A DNA stretch of 57,699 nucleotides from Streptomyces viridochromogenes DSM 40736 (GTDB lineage Bacteria > Actinomycetota > Actinomycetes > Streptomycetales > Streptomycetaceae): assembly GCF_000158955.1 (NCBI RefSeq), contig NZ_GG657757.1:2662368-2720066 (forward strand), read 5' to 3'. This document shows positions 7,824 to 17,910 of this stretch, piece after piece. The notes under the pieces are model-generated. The model had not been told where the DNA came from and made no database searches. It worked only from the letters and a program-made list of their open reading frames with translations. The position numbers were made by a program, and so were the translations under genes. The number at the start of each line of letters is the position of its first letter. Within the stretch, counting starts at the first letter, position 1.

Positions 7824-8936
7824 ATGCGTAACCGCAGAGCCGCTCTCGCCGCCATAGCCGGAGCCGCGTCCCTCGCCCTGACCCTGTCCGCCTGCGGCCA
7901 GAACAGCGAGGGTGGCAGCAAGGAAGGCGAAGGGGACGCCAAGGGCGGGACCATCGGCATCGCGATGCCGACCAAGTCCTCCGAGCGGTGGATCCTCGAC
8001 GGCGACTACGTCAAGAAGAACCTGGAGGCCAAGGGCTACAAGCCCAAGCTGGTCTACGGCGAGGACGACCCGGACCAGCAGGTCTCCCAGGTCGAGAACC
8101 TGATCACGCAGGGCGTCAAGGCGCTGATCATCGCCGCCATCGACAACAAGTCGATGAACAACGTGCTCCAGCAGGCCAAGGACGCGAACATCCCGGTCAT
8201 CTCCTACGACCGTCTGATCCTCGGCACGAAGAACGTCGACTACTACGCCTCCTTCGACAACGAGAAGGTCGGCGAGCTCCAGGGCAGCTACATCGTCGAG
8301 AAGCTGGGTCTGAAGGACGGCTCCAAGAAGGGCCCCTTCAACATCGAGCTGTTCGCCGGCTCCAACGACGACAACAACACCCGCTACTTCTTCGGCGGCG
8401 CGATGAAGGTCCTGCAGCCCTACATCGACAAGAAGCAGCTCGTCGTCCGCTCCGGCCAGACCAAGCTCAACCAGGTCACCACCCTGCGCTGGGACGGCGG
8501 CACCGCCCAGAAGCGCATGGACGACATCCTGACCTCGGCCTACAAGACCGAGCGCGTCGACGCCGTCCTCTCCCCCTACGACGGCATCTCCATCGGCATC
8601 CTGTCCGCACTGAAGTCCGACGACTACGGCTCCAAGAGCAAGCCGCTGCCGGTCGTCACCGGCCAGGACGCCGAGGTCGCCTCCCTGAAGTCGATCGAGG
8701 CGGGCCAGCAGACCCAGACCGTCTTCAAGGACACCCGCGAACTCGCCAAGGTGGCCACGGACATGGTCGACGCGGCGCTGAACGACAAGAAGCCGAAGCT
8801 CAACGACACCAAGACCTACGACAACGGCGTGAAGGTCGTGCCCGCGTTCCTGCTGAAGCCCGTGAGCGTCGACAAGTCCAACTACCAGAAGGTCGTCATC
8901 GACTCCGGCTACCACAAGGCAAGCGACCTCAAGTAG
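7824..8936 (+). CDS. Sugar ABC transporter substrate-binding lipoprotein (XylF/ChvE-like)
   Basis: The 370-aa lipoprotein has a signal peptide, lipobox LSAC with Cys24, and a Gly/Lys-rich linker. A periplasmic-binding-protein type 1 domain follows ([57 protein letters not shown]). The YDRLI...DYY pattern is typical of xylose- or ChvE-type aldose binders. An in-frame ATG exists at 7815, but AAGGA at 7811-7815 would overlap it, so ATG 7824 is preferred. It is followed by its ATPase and permease genes, making a complete importer without an obvious dedicated repressor. Confidence 0.93.
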   Translation: MRNRRAALAAIAGAASLALTLSACGQNSEGGSKEGEGDAKGGTIGIAMPTKSSERWILDGDYVKKNLEAKGYKPKLVYGEDDPDQQVSQVENLITQGVKALIIAAIDNKSMNNVLQQAKDANIPVISYDRLILGTKNVDYYASFDNEKVGELQGSYIVEKLGLKDGSKKGPFNIELFAGSNDDNNTRYFFGGAMKVLQPYIDKKQLVVRSGQTKLNQVTTLRWDGGTAQKRMDDILTSAYKTERVDAVLSPYDGISIGILSALKSDDYGSKSKPLPVVTGQDAEVASLKSIEAGQQTQTVFKDTRELAKVATDMVDAALNDKKPKLNDTKTYDNGVKVVPAFLLKPVSVDKSNYQKVVIDSGYHKASDLK

Positions 8937-8982
8937 TCCCCGCCACCGACCGACGATTCACCACTGATTGGAAGGCACGACC

Positions 8983-10533
8983 ATGGCGGGACCCGTCCTG
9001 GACATGCGCTCGATCGTCAAGACCTTTCCCGGCGTCAAGGCGCTGTCGGACGTCACACTGACCGTCCAGCAGGGCGAGGTCCACGCCATCTGCGGGGAGA
9101 ACGGCGCCGGCAAGTCGACCCTGATGAAGGTCCTCTCCGGCGTCCACCCGCACGGCACCTACGAGGGCGACATCCTCTTCGAGGGAGAGGTCTGCCAGTT
9201 CAAGGACATCCGGGCCAGCGAAGAACGCGGCATCGTGATCATCCACCAGGAACTGGCCCTGGTGCCCTACCTCTCCCTCGCGGAGAACATCTTCCTCGGC
9301 AACGAGCACGCCACGCGCGGGATCATCAGCTGGACCGAGACCCTGCGCCACGCCACGGAACTGCTGCGCCGGGTCGGCCTCTCCGACCACCCGGACACCC
9401 GCGTCGCCGACATCGGCGTGGGCAAGCAGCAGCTCGTGGAGATCGCCAAGGCCCTGTCGAAGAAGGTGAAGCTGCTCATCCTGGATGAGCCGACCGCCGC
9501 GCTGAACGACGAGGACAGCGGCAAACTCCTGGATCTCATCCTGGAGTTGAAGCAGCAGGGCATCACCTCGATCATCATCTCCCACAAGCTCAACGAGATC
9601 CGCAAGGTCGCCGACTCGGTGACGATCATCCGCGACGGCCAGACCATCGAGACCCTCGACGTGAAGGCCCCGGAGACCACCGAGGACCGGATCATCAGCG
9701 GCATGGTCGGCCGGGACCTGGAGAACCGGTTCCCGGAGCGCTCGCCGCACGAGCCCGAGGAGGGCGTGGCGCCCGCCCTGGAGATCCGGGACTGGACCGT
9801 GCACCACCCGATCGACCAGCAGCGCAAGGTCGTCGACGACGTCTCCCTCCAGGTGCGGCGCGGCGAGATCGTCGGCATCGCGGGCCTGATGGGCGCCGGC
9901 CGCACCGAACTCGCGATGAGCGTCTTCGGGCGGACCTACGGCCGGTACGCGGGCGGCACGGTCCTCAAGGACGGCAAGGAGATCCGTACCAAGACCGTTC
10001 CCGAGGCGGTCAAGCACGGGATCGCGTACGTCACCGAGGACCGCAAGCACTACGGCCTCAACCTCATCGACACCATCAACCGGAACATCTCGCTGAGCGC
10101 CCTCGGCAAGGTCGCCAAGCGCGGTGTGGTCGACGAGCACGAGGAGCGGCAGGTCGCCGAGCGCTTCCGAAAGTCGATGAACATCAAGGCGCCGACCGTC
10201 TTCGAGCCGGTGGGCAAGCTGTCCGGCGGCAACCAGCAGAAGGTCGTCCTCAGCAAGTGGATCTTCTCGGGTCCGGACGTGCTGATCCTGGACGAGCCGA
10301 CGCGCGGTATCGACGTCGGTGCCAAGTACGAGATCTACACGGTCATCGACCAGCTGGCCGCCCAGGGCAAGGCGGTCGTCTTCATCTCCTCCGAGCTGCC
10401 CGAGCTGCTCGGCATGTGCGACCGCATCTACACGATGGCCGCGGGGCGGCTGACGGGTGAGTTCTCGCGGGCCGAGGCCTCCCAGGAATCGCTGATGCGT
10501 CAGATGACGAAGGACAAAGAGGTAACCCGATGA
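8983..10533 (+). CDS. Sugar ABC transporter ATP-binding protein (two nucleotide-binding domains, XylG/MmsA type)
   Basis: The 516-aa protein has two fused ABC domains. The first carries GENGAGKST (Walker A) and [11 protein letters not shown] (Walker B). The second has the degenerate P-loop [18 protein letters not shown] and [13 protein letters not shown], the usual layout for ribose- and xylose-type importers. It energises import by the neighbouring permease. GAAGG at 8971-8975 selects ATG 8983 over the upstream TTG at 8968. It overlaps the permease gene by 4 nt (ATGA), so translation is coupled. Confidence 0.95.
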   Translation: MAGPVLDMRSIVKTFPGVKALSDVTLTVQQGEVHAICGENGAGKSTLMKVLSGVHPHGTYEGDILFEGEVCQFKDIRASEERGIVIIHQELALVPYLSLAENIFLGNEHATRGIISWTETLRHATELLRRVGLSDHPDTRVADIGVGKQQLVEIAKALSKKVKLLILDEPTAALNDEDSGKLLDLILELKQQGITSIIISHKLNEIRKVADSVTIIRDGQTIETLDVKAPETTEDRIISGMVGRDLENRFPERSPHEPEEGVAPALEIRDWTVHHPIDQQRKVVDDVSLQVRRGEIVGIAGLMGAGRTELAMSVFGRTYGRYAGGTVLKDGKEIRTKTVPEAVKHGIAYVTEDRKHYGLNLIDTINRNISLSALGKVAKRGVVDEHEERQVAERFRKSMNIKAPTVFEPVGKLSGGNQQKVVLSKWIFSGPDVLILDEPTRGIDVGAKYEIYTVIDQLAAQGKAVVFISSELPELLGMCDRIYTMAAGRLTGEFSRAEASQESLMRQMTKDKEVTR

Positions 10534-11774
10534 GCACGGACGTGACCGCCAAGAGCCCGGCCCCCGCGCCGTCGGGCAAGAGCGGAGGGGCCGCGGGCGA
10601 CGGCCTGCTGCAGCTGGTGGTGGAGGGCATGCGCCGCAACATGCGGCAGTACGGCATGCTGATCGCCCTGGGCCTGATCGTGGTGCTGTTCGCCGTGTGG
10701 ACCGACGGCGACCTGCTGCTGCCGCGCAACGTCTCCAACCTGGTGCTGCAGAACAGCTACATCCTGATCCTCGCGATCGGCATGATGCTGGTCATCATCG
10801 CGGGCCACATCGACCTGTCGGTGGGTTCGCTCACGGCGTTCGTCGGCTCCATGGCCGCGGTGTTCATGGTCAAACACGACATACCGTGGGTCCTCGCCGT
10901 GGTGCTGTGCCTGGCCGTGGGCGCGGTCGCCGGTGCCATCCAGGGGTTCTTCATCGCGTACGGCGGCATACCGTCGTTCATCGTGACCCTGGCGGGCATG
11001 CTGATCTTCCGCGGTCTCACCGAGATCTTCCTGGAGGGCCAGACGCTCGGCCCGTTCCCGGAGGGCCTGCAGAAGGTCGCCAACGGCTTCCTTCCGGAGG
11101 TCGGCCCGAAGACGAACTACCACAACCTCACGCTGCTGCTGGGCTTCGCGATGATCGCCTTCGTGATCTTCCAGGAGGTCCGTGACCGCAAGCGGCAGCA
11201 GGAGTTCGACCTGGACGTCCCGCCCACCAAGCTGTTCCTGCTGAAGCTGGTCGCGATCGCCGCCGCCGTGCTGACGCTCACCATGCTGCTGGCCAGCTAC
11301 AAGGGCGCCCCGATCGTCCTGCTGATCCTCGGTGTGCTGCTCGTCGGCTTCGGCTACGTCATGCGCAACGCGATCATCGGCCGCCACATCTACGCCATCG
11401 GCGGCAACCTGCCCGCGGCCAAGCTGTCGGGTGTGAAGGACAAGAAGGTCACCTTCCTGGTCTTCCTGAACATGGGCATGCTCGCGGCCCTGGCGGGTCT
11501 GGTCTTCGCCGCCCGCTTCAACGCGGCCTCTCCCAAGGCCGGCCTCAACTTCGAGCTGGAGGCGATCGCGGCCTCGTTCATCGGCGGCGCGTCGATGAGC
11601 GGCGGTGTCGGCACCGTGCTCGGCGCGATCATCGGTGGCCTGGTCCTGGGCGTGCTGAACAACGGTATGAACCTCGTCGGCATCGGCACCGACTGGCAGC
11701 AGGTCATCAAGGGCCTGGTCCTGCTCGCGGCGGTCGGGTTCGACGTGTGGAACAAGCGCAAGGTCGGTTCGTAA
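10530..11774 (+). CDS. Sugar ABC transporter permease (XylH-like)
   Basis: The 414-aa membrane protein has a charged N-terminus and about ten hydrophobic segments. It carries the family signatures [44 protein letters not shown] and [15 protein letters not shown]. Its length fits the xylose permease branch, which is longer than RbsC. It is translationally coupled to the ATPase gene, and a 10-bp GC stem follows the stop, marking the end of the importer unit. Confidence 0.95.
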   Translation: MSTDVTAKSPAPAPSGKSGGAAGDGLLQLVVEGMRRNMRQYGMLIALGLIVVLFAVWTDGDLLLPRNVSNLVLQNSYILILAIGMMLVIIAGHIDLSVGSLTAFVGSMAAVFMVKHDIPWVLAVVLCLAVGAVAGAIQGFFIAYGGIPSFIVTLAGMLIFRGLTEIFLEGQTLGPFPEGLQKVANGFLPEVGPKTNYHNLTLLLGFAMIAFVIFQEVRDRKRQQEFDLDVPPTKLFLLKLVAIAAAVLTLTMLLASYKGAPIVLLILGVLLVGFGYVMRNAIIGRHIYAIGGNLPAAKLSGVKDKKVTFLVFLNMGMLAALAGLVFAARFNAASPKAGLNFELEAIAASFIGGASMSGGVGTVLGAIIGGLVLGVLNNGMNLVGIGTDWQQVIKGLVLLAAVGFDVWNKRKVGS

Positions 11775-11783
11775 GTCAGATCG

Positions 11784-11808
11784 GGGCCCCGCCACAACGG
11801 CGGGGCCC
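11784..11808 (+). terminator. Hairpin after the ABC permease gene
   Basis: GGGCCCCGCC (11784-11793) and GGCGGGGCCC (11799-11808) form a 10-bp stem with loop ACAAC, followed by TCTCCTTAT. It lies 9 bp after the permease stop and before the epimerase gene. Confidence 0.7.
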
Positions 11809-11832
11809 TCTCCTTATACGGGAGCCGCACAC

Positions 11833-12981
11833 ATGGAACTGAACAGACGTACGGTCATCGCGGGAGCCGCGGCGGCGGGCATCGCCGCCACCACCCTCGG
11901 CGGCACGGCGCACGCCACGGGAGGCAGGAAGCCTGTGAAGACGCTCTTCGGCAAGCTCGCCGACGGCACCAAGGTCTACAGCTGGTCGCTGGAGAACGGC
12001 GGCACCCGCCTGAAGGTCCTCTCCTGGGGCGGTGTCGTGCAGTCCCTGGAGATCCCCGACCGTCGCGGCCGCTACGCCAACGTCTCCGCGGGCTTCGACA
12101 ACCTCGAGGACTACGTCGCGAAGACCCCGTACTTCGGCGCCCTGATCGGCCGTTACGGCAACCGCATCGGCAAGGGCAAGTTCACCCTCGACGGCAAGGA
12201 CTACCAGCTCTCCGTCAACGACGGCGAGCAGAGCCTGCACGGCGGCGTCCAGGGCTTCGACAAGCGCGTGTGGGACGTCGAGCCGTTCACCCAGGGCTCC
12301 GACGTCGGCCTGCACCTGTACTACACGAGCGTCGACGGCGAGATGGGCTACCCGGGCACGCTCAAGACCAAGGTGACGTACACGCTCACCCGGCACGGCG
12401 ACTGGCGCATCGACTACGAGGCCACCACCGACAAGGCCACCGTCGTCAACCTCACCAGCCACGTCTACTGGAACCTGGCCGGCGAGGGCAGCGGCACGAT
12501 CGAGGACCACGAGCTCCAGATCGCCGGCTCCCGCTACACGCCCACCGACGCGGGCCTCATCCCCACGGGCGAGCTGGCCAAGGTCGCGGGCACGCCCTTC
12601 GACTTCACCCGTGCCAAGCCGATCGGCCGGGACATCCGCACCTCGCACCCGCAGCTGGTCACCGCCAAGGGCTTCGACCACAACTGGGTCCTCGACAAGG
12701 GCATCACCGCCCGGCCCGAGCACGTCGCCACCCTGCGCGACCCCGCCTCCGGCCGCAGCCTGAAGATCGCCACGAACGAGCCGGGCCTGCAGTTCTACTC
12801 CGGCAACTTCCTCGACGGCACCCTGACCGGCCCGTCCGGCCGCACCTACCGGCAGGGCGACGCGCTCTGCCTGGAGACGCAGCACTTCCCGGACTCGCCG
12901 AACAAGCCGAAGTTCCCGTCGACGGTGCTGCGGCCCGGGCAGACCTACCGGACGACGACGATCCACACGTTCGGTTGCTGA
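11833..12981 (+). CDS. galM: Exported aldose 1-epimerase (mutarotase)
   Basis: The 382-aa protein starts with a Tat/Sec-like signal ([21 protein letters not shown], here only the first part RRTVIAG is diagnostic). The mature mutarotase domain has [32 protein letters not shown] (catalytic His residues) and [12 protein letters not shown] (catalytic Glu). It interconverts alpha and beta anomers of aldoses, apparently outside the membrane, before uptake by the adjacent importer. It follows that importer by 58 bp across a terminator-like hairpin. A 15-bp stem terminator closes the unit. Confidence 0.93.
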   Translation: MELNRRTVIAGAAAAGIAATTLGGTAHATGGRKPVKTLFGKLADGTKVYSWSLENGGTRLKVLSWGGVVQSLEIPDRRGRYANVSAGFDNLEDYVAKTPYFGALIGRYGNRIGKGKFTLDGKDYQLSVNDGEQSLHGGVQGFDKRVWDVEPFTQGSDVGLHLYYTSVDGEMGYPGTLKTKVTYTLTRHGDWRIDYEATTDKATVVNLTSHVYWNLAGEGSGTIEDHELQIAGSRYTPTDAGLIPTGELAKVAGTPFDFTRAKPIGRDIRTSHPQLVTAKGFDHNWVLDKGITARPEHVATLRDPASGRSLKIATNEPGLQFYSGNFLDGTLTGPSGRTYRQGDALCLETQHFPDSPNKPKFPSTVLRPGQTYRTTTIHTFGC

Positions 12982-13057
12982 CAGCCCTTCACGGGTAGGG
13001 CACAAGTTCTGGCCGGTTGCCTGACGGTTGAACAGTGTCACCACAAGCTCCGTATCC

Positions 13058-13093
13058 AAGGGTGGCCCGCGCTCCCCCGCGCGGGCCACCCTT
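13058..13093 (+). terminator. Strong 15-bp stem terminator after the epimerase gene
   Basis: AAGGGTGGCCCGCGC (13058-13072) pairs perfectly with GCGCGGGCCACCCTT (13079-13093) around a 6-nt loop. It closes the sugar block and separates it from the aminotransferase gene. Confidence 0.8.
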
Positions 13094-13143
13094 AAACGTC
13101 GGGTTCGTCCGTCCCCAGCGGGCCCGCCTCATACGGAGGTTCC

Positions 13144-14911
13144 ATGGCCGACAACGTCACCTCGCTGTTCCGCAGCACTGCGGCACACAGCCCCTCGATG
13201 GCGGCGTTGACGCGCGAGGGCGGCGACGGAGCCGGGCCGGTGGACTTCTGCATCCCCTGCAACCCCTACTTCCCCACCCCGGCCATGTTCGAGGACATGG
13301 CGGGCAGACTGCGCGACATCATCACGTACTACCCGAGCGGCGCCGACACCATCACGGCCGAGCTGTGCAACCTGCTCCAGCTGCCGCCGCAGTGCGTGGC
13401 GATGGGCAACGGCTCCACCGAGCTCATCACCTGGATCGACCACCTGCTGGTCCGCGAGTCCCTCGCCATCCCCGTCCCCACCTTCGGCCGCTGGACCGAC
13501 CAGCCGATGGAGACCGGCAAGCGGGTCGACATGTTCCCGCTCCAGGAGTCCAGCGGCTTCGCCCTCGACCTCGCGCAGTACGCCGAGTTCATCCGCGCGC
13601 GGGGCACGCGCGTCGCCGTCATCTGCAACCCCAACAACCCCGACGGCGGCTTCCTGCACAAGCACGCCATCGTCCAGTTCATGGACGCCATGGCCGACCT
13701 GGACCTGGTCGTCATCGACGAGTCGTTCCTGGAGTTCGCGGACGCCGAGGCGGAGCCGTCCGTCGTCCAGGAGGCGATGCTGCGGCCGAACGTCGTGGTC
13801 CTGCGCAGCCTCGGCAAGAACTTCGGGCTGCACGGCATCCGCTTCGGCTACCTGGTCGCCAACCCGGCGCTCGCCGGGCGGGTGAGGTCCATGCTCCCCA
13901 AGTGGAACCTCAACTCCTTCGCCGAGCACGTCGTCTTCATGCTGAAGGAGCACGGCAGCGAGTACGCGCAGAGCCTCCAGCAGGTGCGCCGCGACCGCCT
14001 CGACATGGCCAGCCAGCTGTCGGCCCTGCCCGGTCTGACGGTCTACCCGTCCCAGGGCAACTTCCTCTTCGTGCGCCTCCCCGTGGGCGCCGAAGGCACG
14101 GTGGTCCGGGACCGGATGCTCACCGAGCACCGGATCCTGGTCCGCGAGTGCGGCAACAAGATCGGCTCGTCCAGCCGCTTCCTGCGTCTCGTGGTGCGCC
14201 CCCAGGTGGACGTGCGTCGCCTGGTGTCCGGCCTGGAACAGGTGCTCTACGGGACGTCCAGGAGGGGAGCCGCCGTACCCGAGCTGGGCCATGGGACCAG
14301 CTACAGCTCGGGTACGGCGGCCGTGGACCGTCTGGTGAGCGAGACCAACGGGGACGGCATGCGGGGCCTTGCCGCTCAGGCCGCCGGTATCGGCGGTCCA
14401 GGCCCCGCTGCCGCCCCGGCTGCCGGCACGGGCATGCCGCTTCCCGCGGCGGCGTCCACGGGTGCCGTGCCGGCGGCTGCCGCGCGTGGGATGCCGATGT
14501 CGGCAGCGGCGCCCCATGGGACAGATGGGCCAGCAGCTGGGGCAGATGAGGCAGATGGGCCAGCAGCAGATGCCGCAGGCCGTGCCTCAGCCCGCTCCGC
14601 AGTCGGTGCCTCAGCCGGCTCCGCAGCCCATGGCCGCTCCGGTCCCGCCGCTGGCTCCTGTCGCCCAGGCGCCGGCCCCGATCCCTGCTCCGGCCCCGAT
14701 CCCCACTCCAGCCCCGGCGCCGGTCCCTGCTCCGGCGCCGGTCCCCACACCGGCCCCCACTGGCCCGACCCCGCCGGGAGTCCCGGCCCGGGGCGGACTG
14801 ACCGCGGCGCAGGTCAGGGGCACGAACGGGTTGTCGCCCGCGCCTGCCACGGGGTGGCCGGGGGCGCAGGCCGCCTGGCCGAACGCGGCGGGGATGGGAC
14901 AGGCCGGGTAG
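13144..14911 (+). CDS. Class I/II aminotransferase (HisC-like) with a frameshifted Gln/Met/Pro-rich C-terminal tail
   Basis: The first ~375 residues are a PLP fold-type I aminotransferase close to histidinol-phosphate/threonine-phosphate enzymes. They show CNPNNPDGG, a DESFLEF box, the PLP lysine in RSLGKNFGLHGIRFGY (about Lys225) and an Arg near the end (FLRLVVR). ATG 13144 follows GGAGG. From about 14516 the start frame runs out of frame with a clearly coding low-complexity tail (MGQMGQQLGQMRQMGQQQM, then AP/VP repeats) that ends at TAG 14911. Removing one C from the CCCC at 14512-14515 joins both parts into about 588 aa. As given, the start frame runs to 15195. Confidence 0.8.
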
Positions 14912-14920
14912 CGGCCTCTC

Positions 14921-14985
14921 GCCGTAGGCGGTTTCTGCGCGGGTGCGCCGTAGGCGGTTTCTGCGCGGGTGCGGGTGCGGGTGCG
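14921..14985. repeat. 26-bp tandem duplication followed by GGGTGC hexamers
   Basis: A 26-bp unit starting GCCGTAGGCGGTTTCTGCGC is present twice without mismatch (14921-14946 and 14947-14972). A GGGTGC run to about 14985 follows, right after the aminotransferase tail's stop. No gene is seen here. Confidence 0.75.
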
Positions 14986-15022
14986 TGGTGGTTGTTCGCG
15001 CAGTTCCCCGCGCCCCTTCGGG
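14985..15022 (+). repeat. Streptomyces CGCGCAGTTCCCCGCGCCCC palindromic repeat (copy 1)
   Basis: The CGCGCAGTTCCCCGCGCCCC core, preceded by GTGGTTGTT, recurs at 40130-40159 and in variant inverted form at 26191-26250. It is a short, partly palindromic interspersed repeat common in Streptomyces intergenic DNA. Confidence 0.75.
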
Positions 15023-15084
15023 GGTCCGCCGTCAGTAGGCGACGGGCCACCTGCTGCTCCGGTATCTCGAGCAGCGAGATCAGC

Positions 15085-15195
15085 GACCGGAAAGTGGTCA
15101 GCGTGCTTCAAAGGAGGTATGCCAGGATGCGTGCACAGGCTCTCTCCCTCTCAGACTCCGTGAGCCTGTTGCAGCGCCTGCGAGGAGACCTATGA
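15085..15195 (+). pseudogene. C-terminal remnant of an XRE/DUF5753 regulator
   Basis: The frame ending at TGA 15193-15195 reads SVLQRRYARMRAQALSLSDS and then VSLLQRLRGDL. This matches the last helices of Streptomyces XRE regulators that carry a DUF5753 ligand domain. The rest of that ~280-aa protein, including the HTH, is missing; upstream there are only repeats. The 4-nt ATGA overlap with the DUF397 gene, normal for an intact regulator/DUF397 pair, is retained. Confidence 0.6.
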
Positions 15196-15374
15196 GCACC
15201 TGCGAACTGACGTGGTTCAAGTCGAGCTACAGCAGCATCGGTTCCGGCGACTGCGTGGAGGTCGCAACCTCCCCCGACACCATCCACATCCGCGACTCCA
15301 AGGACAAGCAGGGCCCCCAGCTCTGCCTCTCCCCCACCGCCTGGTCGGCGTTCCTCACGCACGCCACCAAGTAA
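15192..15374 (+). CDS. DUF397 domain protein
   Basis: The 60-aa protein is a single DUF397 domain: LTWFKSSYSSIGSGDCVEVA, then VRDSK-like IHIRDSK and a C-terminal WSAFL. DUF397 proteins are normally encoded directly after an XRE/DUF5753 regulator and act with it, as in the BldB/WhiJ-type systems. Here the partner is reduced to its last helices, so this is an orphan partner. GAGGAG at 15181-15186 serves as Shine-Dalgarno. It may still work with a regulator encoded elsewhere. Confidence 0.9.
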   Translation: MSTCELTWFKSSYSSIGSGDCVEVATSPDTIHIRDSKDKQGPQLCLSPTAWSAFLTHATK

Positions 15375-15379
15375 CTGTC

Positions 15380-16300
15380 GGGGCCGCCCGCTTCCTTGTC
15401 AGTGTCGTGCCTCCACGGCCTGCCTCAAGGGCGCTCCGCGTCGCCTTCGGCGATGGCCCTGCGGGCCACCCTTGACCCAGTCCGCTCCAGCACGGGAGAG
15501 AAGCGAGCGAGCGGCCCGGAAAGGCGGGTGGCCAAACCATGCCTGCGGTCATCAGCCCGTTGCATCGCCGCTCGGCAACGGGCGGACGCACCCGCGCCTC
15601 GCCTGCACGCCGGGCGGGCTCAGCGGCGACCGGTGGGTTCGGGGTGCCGGTGGCGGCGCGACACGGCATTCCGCGCACGCCGGGTGGATTCGGCGGCGAG
15701 CGGCGAGTGGGTGGTGCGCGGCACCGGGCGGGGCACGTCCCGGCCCAGTTCGGCGGACGTCGGAGATCTCGGCGGGTCGGGCGGAAGCAGTGAGTGGAGC
15801 GGTTGGGCGCCTCAACCGCGTATCGGCCCATCTAGGCAGAGCCCGTGACGGCCGAAGCGCTCCACTCGCCGGCAGCCCCCACGTCGAAGAGCCGCCGCAC
15901 CACCCACACACCGCTCGCCGCCAAGCCGAGCCGGCGTGCCCGCGAGGCGCGAGCGCACCGCCGCCCCGCCATCCACCCACCGGTCGCCGCTAAGCCCACC
16001 CGGCGTGCGCGAAATGCCGTGACGCGCCACCGCAACACCGAACCCACCGGTCGCCGCTAAGCCGAGCCGGCGTGCCCGCGAGGCGCGAGCGCGCTGCCCC
16101 CCCCGCCGAGCGGCCACTCAGCGAGCCGAAGGGGTTGCCGGCCTGGCCACCCGTTCCTCTCCGGCCGCTCGCTCGCTTCTTCCACGTGCTGGAGCGGGCT
16201 GGGTCAAGGGTAGCCCGTAGGGCCATCGCCGAAGGCGACGCGGAGCGCCCTTGAGGCAGGCCGTGGAGGCACGACACTGGCCAAGAAGCGGGCGGCCTCA
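15380..16300. repeat. ~900-bp imperfect inverted-repeat structure with internal 33-bp units
   Basis: The outer arms 15400-15516 and 16163-16279 are inverted copies with only a handful of mismatches over 117 bp. Similarity extends outwards to about 15380 and 16300. Inside, a 33-bp unit (GCACGCCGG..GGCT..GCGGCGA.CGGTG) occurs at 15605-15637 and 15675-15711 in one orientation and at 15907-15939, 15976-16008 and 16043-16075 in the other, spaced 67-70 bp. An inner pair GAGTGGAGCG/CGCTCCACTC (15792-15801, 15858-15867) flanks the centre. The open frames here are arginine/glycine-rich and unlike proteins. It fills the 1-kb gap between DUF397 and the dioxygenase gene. Confidence 0.8.
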
Positions 16301-16401
16301 CCAGGGCCGGTAAAGTACCTGTCTCATCAGATACTTGACGCCGCAGCACTTTGCCGAACTCACAGCGCACGGACAGAATCCCCCTCTAATCTGCCGTGTC
16401 C

Positions 16402-17172
16402 ATGACAGACAAGAGCGCCAACTCATCCCCCGTCGGTCGCCGCACCGTCCTCCTGGCCACCGGCGCCACCGCCGCGACGCTGGCCGTCGGAGTCGCCGCG
16501 TCGACCGACGCCCCCACGTCCCAGGCGGACAACACCGCCCCTGTCGCCGCCGCAGCCGTCTGCACGCTCACGAAGGAGATGACCGAGGGCCCCTACTACC
16601 TCGACGGACAGTACGTTCGCGCCGACATCAGCGAGGGCAAGTCGGGCATCCCCCTGAAACTGACCCTCACGGTCGTGGACGACGACACCTGCGCGCCGCT
16701 GAACAAGGCCCTGGTGGAGATCTGGCACTGCGACGCCCTCGGCGAGTACTCCGGCTTCGTCGGCAACAACGGCCACAACGAGCCCGACAACGGCACGTTC
16801 CTGCGCGGCGGCGTCCTCACCGACGCAAGCGGCGTCGCGAAGATCACCACGATCTACCCGGGCTGGTACCGGGGCCGCTGCCTGCACATCCACATCAAGG
16901 TCCACACGAACGTCACCCTGACCTCCGACGGCTCCTTCACCGGCGGCCAGGAACTCCACACCGGCCAGCTCTTCTTCGACGAGACGATCACGGCCAAGGT
17001 CGCGCGACTCTCCCAGTACGCGGTCAACACGGTCCCCCGCACCGCCCTCGCCCAGGACTCCATCTACGACGGCGGAGGCGCCCGCTCGGGCCTGCTCACC
17101 CTCACCGCCCTCGGCAGCACGACATCGGCCGGCTACGCCGGTGCGCTGACCCTGGGCGTGGAACAGGGCTGA
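16402..17172 (+). CDS. Tat-exported intradiol ring-cleavage dioxygenase-like protein
   Basis: The protein is about 256 aa, with an RRTVLLATGATAATLAVG Tat-type signal in the first 35 residues. The mature domain resembles protocatechuate/catechol 1,2-dioxygenases, with TEGPYY near the start. The expected Fe(III) ligands are visible: Tyr in EIWHCD-following strands and PGWY, and both His in CLHIHIKV. It would cleave catecholic rings outside the cytoplasm, perhaps lignin-derived. A TAATCT box at 16387-16392 lies just upstream of GTG 16396/ATG 16402 and there is no Shine-Dalgarno, so a leaderless mRNA is likely. I prefer ATG 16402; GTG 16396 adds two residues. Confidence 0.88.
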   Translation: MTDKSANSSPVGRRTVLLATGATAATLAVGVAASTDAPTSQADNTAPVAAAAVCTLTKEMTEGPYYLDGQYVRADISEGKSGIPLKLTLTVVDDDTCAPLNKALVEIWHCDALGEYSGFVGNNGHNEPDNGTFLRGGVLTDASGVAKITTIYPGWYRGRCLHIHIKVHTNVTLTSDGSFTGGQELHTGQLFFDETITAKVARLSQYAVNTVPRTALAQDSIYDGGGARSGLLTLTALGSTTSAGYAGALTLGVEQG

Positions 17173-17185
17173 CACCGGCACACAC

Positions 17186-17222
17186 GGCCCCGGGCCCGGC
17201 CGCTTGACCGGGCTCCGGGGCC
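17186..17222. terminator. Bidirectional hairpin between convergent genes
   Basis: GGCCCCGG+GCCCGG (17186-17199) pairs with CCGGGC+CCGGGGCC (17208-17222), with one bulged T. It lies between the convergent dioxygenase and YciI-family genes and could terminate both. Confidence 0.7.
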
Positions 17223-17227
17223 ACTCC

Positions 17228-17779
17228 TCATCGTCGTCCGCCGAACTCCCAGTGGTGCACCTCGATGTCGGCGTACCGCCCCGGCGTCAGGACGGCACGC
17301 GCCGCCTGCGCGTCAGGCGCCCGCACGAGCGCCGCCGTACCCAGCCAGGCGTTGCCGTCGTCGGAGAGGAGCGGTCCGTACGCGATCAGTTCGTCACGGC
17401 GGTCGGAGGGGATTTCGAGGTCCGCCGCCTGGCCCGACCCGAAGCCGAGTACCAGGTAGCGGTTGCCGGCCGTCGGGCCGCCGGGGAAGTCCCACATGGT
17501 GCGGCCCAGCAGGTTGCGCCACCGGCGCAGCAGTACGTCCCGGTACACGCCCGCCTGGTGGTTGGGCTCGTCGAAGGCGAACGCCCGGGCCGCGGCGGGG
17601 TCCGGCAGGTCGACGATGTGGACGCTGCCGGTGGGGGTCTCCCCGTCGTCGGCGTAGGTGGGGCCACGGGCGATCAGCTCGGCGGCGTACCGGTCCATGT
17701 AGGACCAGTGGTCCTCCACCAGTCGCTCGCGCAGGGGAAGCGATCCGGGTCTGTCGCGGTGGAAGCAGAGGAACTCCAT
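17228..17779 (-). CDS. YciI family protein (two YciI-like ferredoxin-fold halves)
   Basis: The 183-aa protein has a YCII-type domain: MEFLCFHRDRPGSLPLRERL at the start, DHWSYMDRYAAELIARGPTY and SVHIVDLPDPAAARAFA. A second, similar half follows (GYG-like LVLGFGSG, RRDELIAYGPLLSDDG, ARAVLTPGRYADIEVHHWEFG). YciI proteins are small dimeric alpha+beta-barrel proteins of mostly unknown function, possibly enzymes. It is convergent with the dioxygenase gene and divergent from the hydrolase gene. Confidence 0.85.
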   Translation of the reverse strand: MEFLCFHRDRPGSLPLRERLVEDHWSYMDRYAAELIARGPTYADDGETPTGSVHIVDLPDPAAARAFAFDEPNHQAGVYRDVLLRRWRNLLGRTMWDFPGGPTAGNRYLVLGFGSGQAADLEIPSDRRDELIAYGPLLSDDGNAWLGTAALVRAPDAQAARAVLTPGRYADIEVHHWEFGGRR

Positions 17780-17910
17780 GGCCGAAGAGCCTCGCCGACC
17801 GCACGGCGGATCTCAACCGCCTTTCCGAGCCCGTGATGGCGGCTCGCTCCGCTGTGGCTACGCTCATGACTCTCCCCACCCGAACCACCGTGAACAGAGG
17901 AGAGCAGACC

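Noticed and set aside
14516..15195. Extension of the aminotransferase frame to 683 codons
   Set aside because: The segment is Ala/Gly/Ser-rich noise in this frame, while the +1 frame has a coherent Gln/Met/Pro tail. The last part belongs to an XRE remnant.
15396..16370. Several 60-170-codon open frames in the inverted-repeat region
   Set aside because: They are products of repeat sequence in all frames and both strands, with no start signals or recognisable domains.
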